Positions 13,769 through 20,442 of a stretch of DNA of 24,523 nucleotides are shown here, piece after piece. The position numbers and the translations under genes are program-made. Source of the DNA: a virus. The first letter of the stretch is position 1; every line of letters begins with the position of its first letter. The stretch spans positions 1 to 24,523 of the IMG/VR virus record IMGVR_UViG_3300048924_000206. One strand, 5' to 3'. The notes below the pieces were generated by a model that made no database searches, was not told the origin of the DNA, and saw only the letters and a list, made by a program, of their open reading frames with translations.

Positions 13769-15792
13769 GCCGCCACCTGCTGCACGGCCATGTGCCCGCA
13801 ATTGGCCGCGACAAGCGCCGTGGCGACCGGCGGCGAGACGCTGTTGCCGACGCAGCTCACCTGCACAGACTTCGAGAACGGCTTCCAGACCGGCTCTCCG
13901 CCGCCCTCAGGCTCCACATAGGCGCCGTCGATCTGATATCCCGGCGGAAAGCCCTGCGCGTTGTACAGCTCGCGCGGCGTCAGCATGCGCATGCCGATAT
14001 CGACGATAACGAAGGTCTCGCCGCCAATGCTGATCGTCACGAATTCCCGGTCATCCCAGAAGCCGTGCGCCCGCATGAAGGCGGCCACCTGGCGCGCCCG
14101 CTCTGCCTGATCTTCCGTGAACGGCGGAACGTCAATCGTGCTCTCCACATGGCTGAACCGCGGCTTCGTCGTCAGCGTGTGCAAAGGCTCATCTTCTGGC
14201 GTGTCCTGATCGACGCCATAATACGCGTGCAGGTGGGGCATGATCAGAGCCGACTTGCCCCCGCCGCCGTCCGCCGTCGTTGTCGCGAGAGGACGATCAA
14301 TCTTGTGCCCCGTGGCGGTTCCGAACTGGCGCGAGATGAAGGCCGTCACCGGCTGCTGCTGCGAGCCCTTAGCCGTGGCCGTTGCCAGCGGCTCCTCGGC
14401 ATTGCGGCCCGGATTGACGCCACCGACCCTGCGGCTGTCGTTGTTGTGCTGCGCCACGAAGGCAACCGCGGCGGCATGCTTCACGCCGCCGGCGACCACT
14501 GTGCCCAGCGGCTTGCCGATATCGAGCGCACGAGGCTCCTGGCCTTCTCGCTCGCCGTACCCGGTCTGGATGAGCGTCGGCACCAAGACCGAGTTCTGAT
14601 CCTTCTTCGAGGCGCAAATCGTGTGGTGAGGCTCGTCTACCGGTCGGTTCGCGCCTCCCTGCTGCGCGTAGGTCAGGACGGGAGCGACAAGACCGAGCGG
14701 CGCAGCGCCGCCTGGCCGCTTGATGAAGCTATTCGCCGTAATCGTCGAGAGTGGATCACGAATGTCTTGCCCAGTCGCGCCGGTATTTATGCGGATGACC
14801 GATGGTGCTACCGCCGCCTTCTCGCCTCGATGTGCCCCAGTGATGGTATTGAATGGCTCGGCTACGTCCTCACAGCGCCCGCCATGCGTCAGGTTGACGA
14901 TGAAGGGGCGTTCGGCTTCGAGCACATAACGCTTCATGCCGCGCGCCACGCGGGCCATTGTGTTGTCGGCGAGCGGGCGGACGGCCTTCAGGCCGAAGCG
15001 GCGCATGATCTCCCCGGAGGTGTCGAAGATCGACGGGCATGGCTGCGACCAGTCGATGATCTCCGCCGCTGTGCGCCACGGCAGCTTCTTGCCAGCGATC
15101 ACGTCGCGGTCATCTGGCTTGCCATGAGTCGGTTGCGGCCAGACGATTGGCTGGCCGTCAAACCTGATGATGACGAACAGGCGCTTGCGGATCGTCGGCG
15201 CGCCGTAGTCGCACGCGCGTAGCTCGCGATACTGGATCTTGCCGCCGAGTTTGCGGATGGCCTTGCACCATTTCTGGAAGGTCTCGCCGCGGCGCTCCGG
15301 ATCGGGCATCAAACCGCGTTCGGTGGCGATCAGCGGCCCGTAATCTTTGAACTCCTCGACGTTCTCCATGATGATGACATCGACCTTGCCGCCGCTCTTC
15401 TGGATGCGCTCCACCCAGCCCGGAATGATCCATGCGAGATCCCGGATGTTGCGCTCGACGGGCTTGCCGCCCTTGGCCTTTGAGAAGTGCTTGCAATCGG
15501 GCGAGAACCACGCGAGCCCGATATGACGCCCTTTCAGGTAATCCAGCGGGTCGATCTTGTAGACGTTTTCCGACAGGTGCAGCGTCTCCGGGTGATTGGC
15601 CGCGTGCAGCGCCAGCGCGTCCGGATTGTGGTTGATGGCGATATCGGGCGAACGGCCAAGCGCCATCTCAATCCCGGTCGATGCCCCGCCGCCGCCGGCG
15701 AAGCTGTCGATAATCATCGGCGGCAGCCTGCCGCCGTGGTGCTGAAACAGGTCAGCAGTGCTCATGCCCCCGAAGAGCGATCCCGCATACAT
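13765..15792 (-). CDS. C5-cytosine DNA methyltransferase with a repeat-rich target-recognition region
   Basis: 675 aa from ATG at 15792; a TTG six bases upstream is in frame, but GAGGGGATTGACC suits the ATG. Motif I is DSFAGGGGASTGIE (29-42). Motif IV is FSPDCKHFS with Cys100 as the likely nucleophile; most family members have PPCQ. Motif VI is ENVEEF, motif VIII is RKRLFVI, and motifs IX-X (RELYNAQGFPPGY, CVGNSVSPPVA) are at the C-terminus. Between VIII and IX lies an unusually long segment (about 300-545) with seven copies of an E/D-P-L-x-T-x-T-like unit spaced 33-41 residues apart. No restriction partner is nearby, so protection from host restriction or an epigenetic role is likely. Confidence 0.93.
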   Translation of the reverse strand: MYAGSLFGGMSTADLFQHHGGRLPPMIIDSFAGGGGASTGIEMALGRSPDIAINHNPDALALHAANHPETLHLSENVYKIDPLDYLKGRHIGLAWFSPDCKHFSKAKGGKPVERNIRDLAWIIPGWVERIQKSGGKVDVIIMENVEEFKDYGPLIATERGLMPDPERRGETFQKWCKAIRKLGGKIQYRELRACDYGAPTIRKRLFVIIRFDGQPIVWPQPTHGKPDDRDVIAGKKLPWRTAAEIIDWSQPCPSIFDTSGEIMRRFGLKAVRPLADNTMARVARGMKRYVLEAERPFIVNLTHGGRCEDVAEPFNTITGAHRGEKAAVAPSVIRINTGATGQDIRDPLSTITANSFIKRPGGAAPLGLVAPVLTYAQQGGANRPVDEPHHTICASKKDQNSVLVPTLIQTGYGEREGQEPRALDIGKPLGTVVAGGVKHAAAVAFVAQHNNDSRRVGGVNPGRNAEEPLATATAKGSQQQPVTAFISRQFGTATGHKIDRPLATTTADGGGGKSALIMPHLHAYYGVDQDTPEDEPLHTLTTKPRFSHVESTIDVPPFTEDQAERARQVAAFMRAHGFWDDREFVTISIGGETFVIVDIGMRMLTPRELYNAQGFPPGYQIDGAYVEPEGGGEPVWKPFSKSVQVSCVGNSVSPPVATALVAANCGHMAVQQVAA

Positions 15793-15794
15793 GG

Positions 15795-16085
15795 TCAATC
15801 CCCTCTGGCCGCCGCCGCGACCCGCATATCGAGCCCGGCAATCGCCAGCGCCTTCTCGATTTCAATGGTGTATTTGCCGTCCTCGGTTCGAACGGACGAC
15901 GCGGCGGCCAAGCGGACTGCCGCATAGGTGACCGCTGCCTCGAATCCGCTGGCGGCGAGCACGATCTTGATTTCGGAAACGCTGCGCACGTAGACCGCGT
16001 CGGGCGCTCGAAAGAGCCAATCGGCCTGATCAGGCGCCGTCGTCAGGCTGATGAGATGTTCGACTGTGGGAAGGAAGGGGGTCAT
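15795..16085 (-). CDS. Small protein between the two methyltransferases, unknown function
   Basis: 96 aa from ATG at 16085, which overlaps the upstream stop (ATGA). It begins MTPFLPTVEHLISLTTAPDQADWLFRAPDAVY. A strand-helix region follows (EIKIVLAASGFEAAVTYAAVRLAAAS), then YTIEIEKALAIAGLDMR, ending in an alanine-rich helix. No catalytic motif is visible. Its translational coupling to both methyltransferase genes suggests a connected role or merely economy of space. Family not recognised. Confidence 0.78.
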   Translation of the reverse strand: MTPFLPTVEHLISLTTAPDQADWLFRAPDAVYVRSVSEIKIVLAASGFEAAVTYAAVRLAAASSVRTEDGKYTIEIEKALAIAGLDMRVAAAARGD

Positions 16086-17593
16086 GCCACCTCGCTTTCC
16101 GCTTTGGCGGCTTCGAAGCCCCACGCTTCCCAACCGGGGCGCGGCGCCCTGCAGAAAAGTTCGAGCTTCGGGATGCCGGGATAGAGCTTATCAATCGTCT
16201 CGGCGTAGAAGTCTGGCTTGGCGCTGTGCCTGCCCTTGGCTTCGCGATGCACTGTCTGCGGCTGAGTACCGGGAAGCGGCGCCACCGGCTGGCCCTTCTT
16301 GCCGATCAGCAGCAGCTCGTGCCGGTCGCGGCCCCAGTATCCGGTTCCAGCGATCTCCTTGTCCCATATCCAGTGATGGACATAGGTGAAGCCCCACGCC
16401 TCCATGACGCGCAGTGCGTCAGTCAGCATGGGGTTCGTGGCCCAGAGGAAGAGCACCGCATCAGCTTTGGCAGGCGAGCCGATCTCGGAGAACAGATCGC
16501 AGATCGCTCCAGTCGGCATTGTGGGATAATGGTTTTCGGCGCTCTTTTCGCGCCCTGTCACTTCCGACCGGACACCGAACTGCCACGGCGGATCGGCATA
16601 AATGATCGGGAACCGCTTCGTGATCTGCCCCGCCGTCGCCGCGCCGTTGGTCTGGACATGCGCCATGTGCGTCAGGCGCACGCTATGGCGCACCTCCGCC
16701 AGCTTGCGCCGGTTTTCCTTCGTCGCAGCCGCCATGCGTTTCTCTTCGTCGAGAGCGGCCTCGACATAGAGAACCTGCTTGTCGGGCGCCACCTGCTTGA
16801 GGCGATCGAGAAAGGCGCCGCTGTCGAGACGGGTGCCGCGCAACCGGTGCAACGCCATATCGACGATCTTTTCGCCGCGCGACGCATCGCGTTGGACTGT
16901 CCGCTGATCGCGGCCCGTTGCTTCAGCCGTCTGCGCAGCAAACGACAACTTGTCGCTTGCTAAGTTTTGCCGGGCTCGCCCACCCGCTACGCCCTGCGCC
17001 GTCTCAGGGTACTTTTCGAGGTAGATTTCCTTGCGGCGCGCCACGAACAGCGCTCGGTCTGCAGGCGTCAGCTCCGCCCTGCAGAGATTTTCGTCGATCT
17101 CCCACAGTTCACGGTCGAGGTCATCGATAGCCTCATGGAAGCAGAGGATTTTGGGCCACCCGAGCTGCCGTGCCGTCTCCAGGCGGTGCAGGCCAGCTGA
17201 GAGGTTGACCCGTTCGTCCGCCTCCACGCCCTGCACAGTGATCGGCGTTTTCTGTCCGATCTCCCGAAACGACGGCTTGAGCGCATCGACCTTGGTCTGA
17301 TCCGCCTGGCGCAGCCGGTCGCCGATGTTGATCGTGTCGATGTCGCGCCAAATTGCCACGCGGCTATCGATTGCCGGCGCCGAGGGGGACGGCGCCACCG
17401 GATTCAGCTTTCGCGCCTTGTCGGTCGGATACCAAAGATCCGCATCAGTCTTATCGCGCAGCAGCATGCCCGTGCCGTTCATCCGGGCGCAAGCCTGCCG
17501 CTCGTTCGACGATGCGCTCCGGTAAGAGCCGCTCATCAGCGCTTCATCAAGGATTGCGCGGGCGCGTTCGCCACTCTTGGCCTGCTGTGTCAT
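16082..17593 (-). CDS. ParB-like domain fused to MT-A70 adenine-N6 DNA methyltransferase
   Basis: 503 aa. Residues 1-75 form a variable N-terminus. A ParB/Srx domain (about 85-250) has DALKPSFREIGQKTPITV, the GLHRLETARQLGW motif (134-146, G-x-H-R) and ENLCRAELTPADRAL. A charged helix follows (EEKRMAAATKENRRKLAEVRH), then MT-A70 from about 325: IIYADPPWQFG with catalytic DPPW at 334-337, NHYPTMPTGAICDL, LFLWATNPML, GFTYVHHWIWDK, RHELLLIGKKG and the C-terminal LELFCRAPRPGWEAWG. It should methylate adenine in DNA. The ParB domain probably binds DNA or supplies nucleotide-dependent clamping; its activity here is unknown. The fusion occurs in other phages. Coupled by ATGA to the preceding gene. 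Confidence 0.95.
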   Translation of the reverse strand: MTQQAKSGERARAILDEALMSGSYRSASSNERQACARMNGTGMLLRDKTDADLWYPTDKARKLNPVAPSPSAPAIDSRVAIWRDIDTINIGDRLRQADQTKVDALKPSFREIGQKTPITVQGVEADERVNLSAGLHRLETARQLGWPKILCFHEAIDDLDRELWEIDENLCRAELTPADRALFVARRKEIYLEKYPETAQGVAGGRARQNLASDKLSFAAQTAEATGRDQRTVQRDASRGEKIVDMALHRLRGTRLDSGAFLDRLKQVAPDKQVLYVEAALDEEKRMAAATKENRRKLAEVRHSVRLTHMAHVQTNGAATAGQITKRFPIIYADPPWQFGVRSEVTGREKSAENHYPTMPTGAICDLFSEIGSPAKADAVLFLWATNPMLTDALRVMEAWGFTYVHHWIWDKEIAGTGYWGRDRHELLLIGKKGQPVAPLPGTQPQTVHREAKGRHSAKPDFYAETIDKLYPGIPKLELFCRAPRPGWEAWGFEAAKAESEVA

Positions 17594-17781
17594 ACTGCGG
17601 CCCTTTCCTGCCAGCGCAGAAGCCCGCGCAGCATCGTCTCAGGGCTTCGGCCCTTGGCGATGCGCGCGGCAAACTCGCGGGGGTCGTGGATGTAATCGCT
17701 ATCGGCGATGACGTGGCGGATTGCCTGTGGCAGCGTGTCGAAGGCACTCATGTGCTCTGCGGAGACAGGGTTGGGGCTCAT
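17590..17781 (-). CDS. Small protein in the early leftward operon, unknown function
   Basis: 63 aa: MSPNPVSAEHMSAFDTLPQ at the start, then the helix IRHVIADSDYIHDPREFAARIAKG and MLRGLLRWQERAAV. It overlaps genes on both sides by four bases (ATGA), which strongly supports translation. A second in-frame Met at residue 11 could also serve as start. No motif or family recognised. Confidence 0.75.
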   Translation of the reverse strand: MSPNPVSAEHMSAFDTLPQAIRHVIADSDYIHDPREFAARIAKGRSPETMLRGLLRWQERAAV

Positions 17782-18251
17782 GCGCGCGTCCCGTTGAAGC
17801 GGTCGCGGAAATGTTCGAGCGCCCGAAAAGCCTCTGAAATTTCCGGGTTGACCGCCTTGCGATCGGCGGAATCAACAGATCCGTCCGCCATCGCCTTGCG
17901 GGCTTCGCGGACGACGTCGCCGAATTCGTCAATGACCTTCAGAAGATCGTCCAGCAGCGATGCCCCGCTTGTCGGCGCCGTGCTTTCGTCATCGCGAACC
18001 AGCCGGTAACCTAGCAACCGCGCCATGGCCGAAACGATAACCGGGCTTTTCGCACGGCGGTCGGCCTCAATGGCGATGTCGCAAGGGATGACGCTCTCCC
18101 GCATGTCGTCGTTGAAGGATGCGTACTTTGACAACGTCGAAACGTTGACGCGCGTCAGATCCGGGAAGGCGGTCACGCCGCCGCCCAGGGTGTAAGAAGC
18201 ATCGGTTGCGGATTTGATCGAACGAGTTTCGACCTCGGAAATTGTGCGCAC
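17778..18251 (-). CDS. Putative phage regulatory protein, CII-like
   Basis: 157 aa from GTG at 18251, chosen for its GAGGGGAG ribosome binding site seven bases upstream; the open frame extends to a TTG at 18275. It reads VRTISEVETRSIKSATDASYTLGG, then VNVSTLSKYASFNDDMRESVIPCDIAIEADRRAKSPVIVSAMARLLG. The pattern of L-S-x-Y, IP-x-D-x-A-I-E-x-D and P-V-I-x-A-x-A is that of compact phage DNA-binding regulators of the CII / Cro-like type. A helical C-terminal half (LLDDLLKVIDEFGDVVREARKAM) may oligomerise. Second gene of the leftward operon, where lambdoid phages have cII. Function inferred. Confidence 0.72.
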   Translation of the reverse strand: MRTISEVETRSIKSATDASYTLGGGVTAFPDLTRVNVSTLSKYASFNDDMRESVIPCDIAIEADRRAKSPVIVSAMARLLGYRLVRDDESTAPTSGASLLDDLLKVIDEFGDVVREARKAMADGSVDSADRKAVNPEISEAFRALEHFRDRFNGTRA

Positions 18252-18336
18252 GAAAACACTCCCCTCGAAGAGCAAGGAAACAAAATCTGAATTGGATTCG
18301 GTGATCGACGCCGCGAGGCGCCTTATTGATCGTTCG

Positions 18337-18564
18337 TCAGCAGGTTACGGCAGGGCATGGTGCCGGTCCGAACACGTCAGGACGAAGCGCGTATCGTGAA
18401 ATGCCCGTCGCCACTTCAACCGCAAGCGCTCTTTCTGCCGGAACAATCCGCCACTGAGCTACCGCCTGGGGTGAAATGCCTAAAGCTCTCGCGATGTTGG
18501 AGGAGCCTCCAACCGCGTCTCGTGCGTCATCCAATGCTTTTTCCGCCGCCAGTTCCTGTGTCAT
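18337..18564 (-). CDS. Cro/YdaS-like helix-turn-helix regulator
   Basis: 75 aa from ATG at 18564. The HTH is NIARALGISPQAVAQWRIVPAERALAVEVATG at about residues 24-55, followed by ISRYALRPDVFG, the usual end of YdaS/Cro-type phage regulators. It is transcribed away from the CI-like repressor across a 47-bp gap, the classic cro position, and heads the leftward operon. No ribosome binding site is seen; a promoter whose start would fall at the ATG suggests a leaderless message. Confidence 0.88.
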   Translation of the reverse strand: MTQELAAEKALDDARDAVGGSSNIARALGISPQAVAQWRIVPAERALAVEVATGISRYALRPDVFGPAPCPAVTC

Positions 18565-18611
18565 GGAGCGGATACAAGCATAACTCAAATCTATTTTCAA
18601 GGGACTCTTAA
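18565..18611. promoter_or_regulatory. Switch region: divergent promoters and operator between cro-like and cI-like genes
   Basis: Minus strand: TTGAAA (18600-18595), 17-base spacer, TTGTAT (18577-18572), giving a start near 18565, next to the cro-like ATG at 18564. Plus strand: AAGGGA serves as ribosome binding site of the repressor. TTTCAAGGGA (18595-18604) overlaps the -35 and recurs as TTTCAAGCGA (18621-18630), with a TTTCAA core again at 18634. These may be repressor half-sites. No convincing plus-strand hexamers were found. Confidence 0.55.
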
Positions 18612-19343
18612 ATGGACGCCTTTCAAGCGACGCTTTCAAATGCAAGCATGAGACGGAATGATAAAGCTGAACTGGTTGGGGCCGCAATTCGAACCGCGCG
18701 CAAGCGTAAGGGCTTGGTTATGCAGGCGATTGCTACTCATCTTGGGGTAGACGTGGCCGCAGTAGGAAACTGGGAAACCGGCAAGAATCTTCCTTCAACT
18801 GAGAACCTGTTGAAAACTGCGGAATTCTTGGGTGTGGATGCGGCGTCACTGGGGCGTGGGGAGGTTAAGTTCGCGGACGACTCCCAAATCACAACCGAAG
18901 CGGAGATCGTAACCGACGCGGCTGCGCTCGAACTCGGCCCCATGGATGTAACCGTCTTTGGCGGCGCGATCGGCGGTGTTGATGGCGATTTTTTCTTGAA
19001 TGGCGAAGTGGCCGGCTACGTGCGCCGTCCTCCGGGCCTCCGGAAGGTGCCTAATGTTTTTGCCATTCACATCCTAACAGACAGCATGGTCCCGCGTTAC
19101 GATCCTGGGGAGCTACTCTACTGCGGCGGCCGCGCGCCTGTGCCGGGTGACCACGTGTTGATCGAGATGCACCCAGAGGATGGCGAGAGGAACGGGAAAG
19201 CTTACGTCAAGAAGCTGAAACGGCGCACCAAGGGCGAGATCCTCTGCGAACAATACAATCCACCAGAAGATCTCACCTTCAACGCATACTCCCTCAAGAA
19301 CATGTGGCGCATCATCCCGCCGCGCGAACTTTTTGGATTCTAG
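18612..19343 (+). CDS. CI-like repressor: XRE helix-turn-helix plus S24 (LexA-like) domain
   Basis: 243 aa. The HTH spans about 20-75: IRTARKRKGLVMQAIATHLGVDVAAVGNWETG, then NLLKTAEFLGVD. The S24 domain spans about 110-240: GGVDGDFFLNGEVAGYVRRPPGL, FAIHILTDSMVPRYDPGELLY with Ser158 as nucleophile, PVPGDHVLIEM, and Lys200 in AYVKKLKRR as general base. Ends LKNMWRIIPPREL. The clear Ser/Lys pair suggests autocleavage can occur, but I see no unmistakable Ala-Gly or Cys-Gly cleavage site, so RecA-dependent induction is not assured. Start chosen for AAGGGACTCTTAA; a second ATG lies at residue 13. It should keep the phage dormant by blocking the leftward and probably rightward promoters. Confidence 0.94.
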   Translation: MDAFQATLSNASMRRNDKAELVGAAIRTARKRKGLVMQAIATHLGVDVAAVGNWETGKNLPSTENLLKTAEFLGVDAASLGRGEVKFADDSQITTEAEIVTDAAALELGPMDVTVFGGAIGGVDGDFFLNGEVAGYVRRPPGLRKVPNVFAIHILTDSMVPRYDPGELLYCGGRAPVPGDHVLIEMHPEDGERNGKAYVKKLKRRTKGEILCEQYNPPEDLTFNAYSLKNMWRIIPPRELFGF

Positions 19344-19602
19344 CCTCGGCAAAGGCTGCTGCACGTTTCTGACTTTCGGCAGTCAAAAATGCCGCCTGAA
19401 CCACCACGTTCTTGCCAGGCAGCCCATCCTCTCTGCAGCTTGAGCAAAACAATCGCTTTGCGACCGCCTCTAAAGGCGCGTCCGCGCGGATGCCTTTCTT
19501 GTAAAGCTCTGCAGGCTTTCGCCAGCGCGAATGCCCGCAATCCGCGCATTCAATCGACAGAGACGCGACCTCGCCTATCACGGGCTCAGCTGTAAAGCGC
19601 AT
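19312..19602 (-). CDS. Zinc-ribbon-like small protein, unknown function
   Basis: 96 aa from ATG at 19602, preceded by AGGGTGAGATCA. Two Cys pairs are evident, CADCGHSRWRKPAEL and LFCSSCREDGLPGKN, about 30 residues apart, suggesting one zinc ribbon. The C-terminus is a charged helix (ESQKRAAAFAEARIQKVRAAG). The gene converges on the repressor and the two coding ends overlap by 32 bases, leaving no room for a terminator between them. It might bind nucleic acid or a protein partner; the family is not known to me. Confidence 0.75.
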   Translation of the reverse strand: MRFTAEPVIGEVASLSIECADCGHSRWRKPAELYKKGIRADAPLEAVAKRLFCSSCREDGLPGKNVVVQAAFLTAESQKRAAAFAEARIQKVRAAG

Positions 19603-19676
19603 TGATCTCACCCTGTTTGTTCTTTTTCTGTTCCCATAATCGATTCTTTCGATCCCGGAGTCGAGTCGGAATCGCG

Positions 19677-19704
19677 ATTCAAGCATTTAAAGTTTTGCTT
19701 GAAT
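19677..19704. promoter_or_regulatory. Perfect 9-bp inverted repeat, candidate operator
   Basis: ATTCAAGCA, 10-base AT-rich spacer, TGCTTGAAT, inside an AT-rich island of the 234-bp intergenic region upstream of the rightward operon. The half-site core TTCAAG also appears in the switch region (18596-18601 and 18622-18627), so the same repressor may bind both. A rightward promoter should lie nearby; only weak hexamer candidates are seen. Confidence 0.5.
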
Positions 19705-19761
19705 TAATTTTCGAGCTGTGCTTTTCATATGCTCGTCCGGTCAACTCCTCCCCATCCGGAC

Positions 19762-19812
19762 TGCCACGTTGGCAACGCCGCCGCCTCCCTCCTCCCTGCA
19801 AGGCGGCGGCGT
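19762..19812 (+). repeat. Two adjacent inverted repeats in the leader of the rightward operon
   Basis: TGCCACGTTGGCA at 19762-19774 (5-bp arms), then at 19775-19812 a perfect 12-bp GC-rich stem, ACGCCGCCGCCT / AGGCGGCGGCGT, with a 14-base C/T-rich loop. They end about 24 bases before the start of the 61-aa gene, upstream of its GGAG. As RNA the 12-bp stem would be very stable; no T tract follows, so translation control or transcript protection is more likely than termination. Confidence 0.5.
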
Positions 19813-19836
19813 CAACGCGGGGAGCAGGAGACCGAC

Positions 19837-20022
19837 ATGAAAGCCGAATCCACAAACGTCACCGCTGCCGACCGCGCCGACCGCGCGCTTATGGTCAAGC
19901 TCTTTCAGGAGCGCGGCCCACAGACCGATAAGCAGCTCCTTGCCGCCGGCATCTCGTTTGAAAGCCAGGCGAAGAACGCCCCAGCCGTCGCCGAGATCGT
20001 CCGCGGCGCTGAGCTGCACTGA
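19837..20022 (+). CDS. Small protein heading the rightward operon, unknown function
   Basis: 61 aa from ATG at 19837 with GGAGCAGGAGACCGAC upstream; longer readings of the frame cross the hairpins and are rejected. It reads MKAESTNVTAADRADRALM, VKLFQERGPQTDKQLLAAGIS, then FESQAKNAPAVAEIVRGAEL. It looks helical, and the region LFQERGPQTDKQLLAAGIS could be a small HTH-like unit. Function unknown; as first gene of the rightward unit a regulatory role is possible. Confidence 0.65.
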   Translation: MKAESTNVTAADRADRALMVKLFQERGPQTDKQLLAAGISFESQAKNAPAVAEIVRGAELH

Positions 20023-20026
20023 TCCG

Positions 20027-20077
20027 ATCCGTTTTGATTTTCGCCCCGGCCACCACGGGGCGAAAGGCCGAACGGAT
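20027..20077 (+). repeat. Two-tier stem-loop between small genes
   Basis: Outer perfect 7-bp arms ATCCGTT / AACGGAT (20027-20033, 20071-20077) enclose a symmetrical 5+5 internal loop. Inside is a perfect 10-bp stem TTTCGCCCCG / CGGGGCGAAA (20039-20048, 20056-20065) with loop GCCACCA. It lies 4 bases after the stop of the 61-aa gene and 16 bases before the next start. No T tract follows on the plus strand. Confidence 0.55.
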
Positions 20078-20093
20078 GCGAGAGGGCTCCCAG

Positions 20094-20273
20094 ATGCAGC
20101 ACATAACAATCAGGCCGATGACAGTGTCGCGCGAATACATCGAGCAGCGACGCCGCATCAATCGCGTGGCGCTGGCGCTCGTCGCCGCTTTCCTCCTTTG
20201 CGCCGATATCGTCGCAGTAGCCAAAGCGCTCTCTTCTATGGAGCGCCAGGCTGAAATCGCAGCGAGGGTCTGA
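20094..20273 (+). CDS. Small membrane protein, one transmembrane segment
   Basis: 59 aa from ATG at 20094 (GAGAGGGCTCCCAG ahead). A polar N-terminus with EYIEQRRRIN is followed by a hydrophobic helix VALALVAAFLLCADIVAVA at about 26-44 and a short tail KALSSMERQAEIAARV. Arginines before the helix suggest the N-terminus stays in the cytoplasm. No endolysin is nearby, so a holin role cannot be argued; superinfection exclusion is an open possibility. The stop overlaps the next start (TGATG). Confidence 0.7.
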   Translation: MQHITIRPMTVSREYIEQRRRINRVALALVAAFLLCADIVAVAKALSSMERQAEIAARV

Positions 20274-20440
20274 TGGGCACCGGCCTGTTTGTTTCCGTCA
20301 TGGCACTCATCGCCGCGTGGTGCGTGCTTCTTCTGCTGCTGGTCGCCCTTAGTCTTCGCCGCGCAGCCTTGCGAATGCGCTGCGAGCGCTTGGCCGTTCG
20401 GCCAGTCTGCCAACCCTTCGTCACGCGTAGAGGAGAGTAA
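20273..20440 (+). CDS. Small membrane protein, one transmembrane segment
   Basis: 55 aa. Its ATG overlaps the stop of the preceding membrane protein, indicating coupled translation. The hydrophobic stretch FVSVMALIAAWCVLLLLLVAL (about 6-26, one strong segment) is at the N-terminus, followed by a basic tail rich in Arg (SLRRAALRMRCERLAVRP). By the positive-inside rule the tail is cytoplasmic. The two proteins may work as a pair. Unknown family. Confidence 0.6.
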   Translation: MGTGLFVSVMALIAAWCVLLLLLVALSLRRAALRMRCERLAVRPVCQPFVTRRGE

Positions 20441-20442
20441 AG

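Noticed and set aside
13792-15222. 476-codon plus-strand open frame opposite the cytosine methyltransferase
   Set aside because: Arginine-rich antisense shadow of a gene with all methyltransferase motifs; no ribosome binding site or domain recognised.
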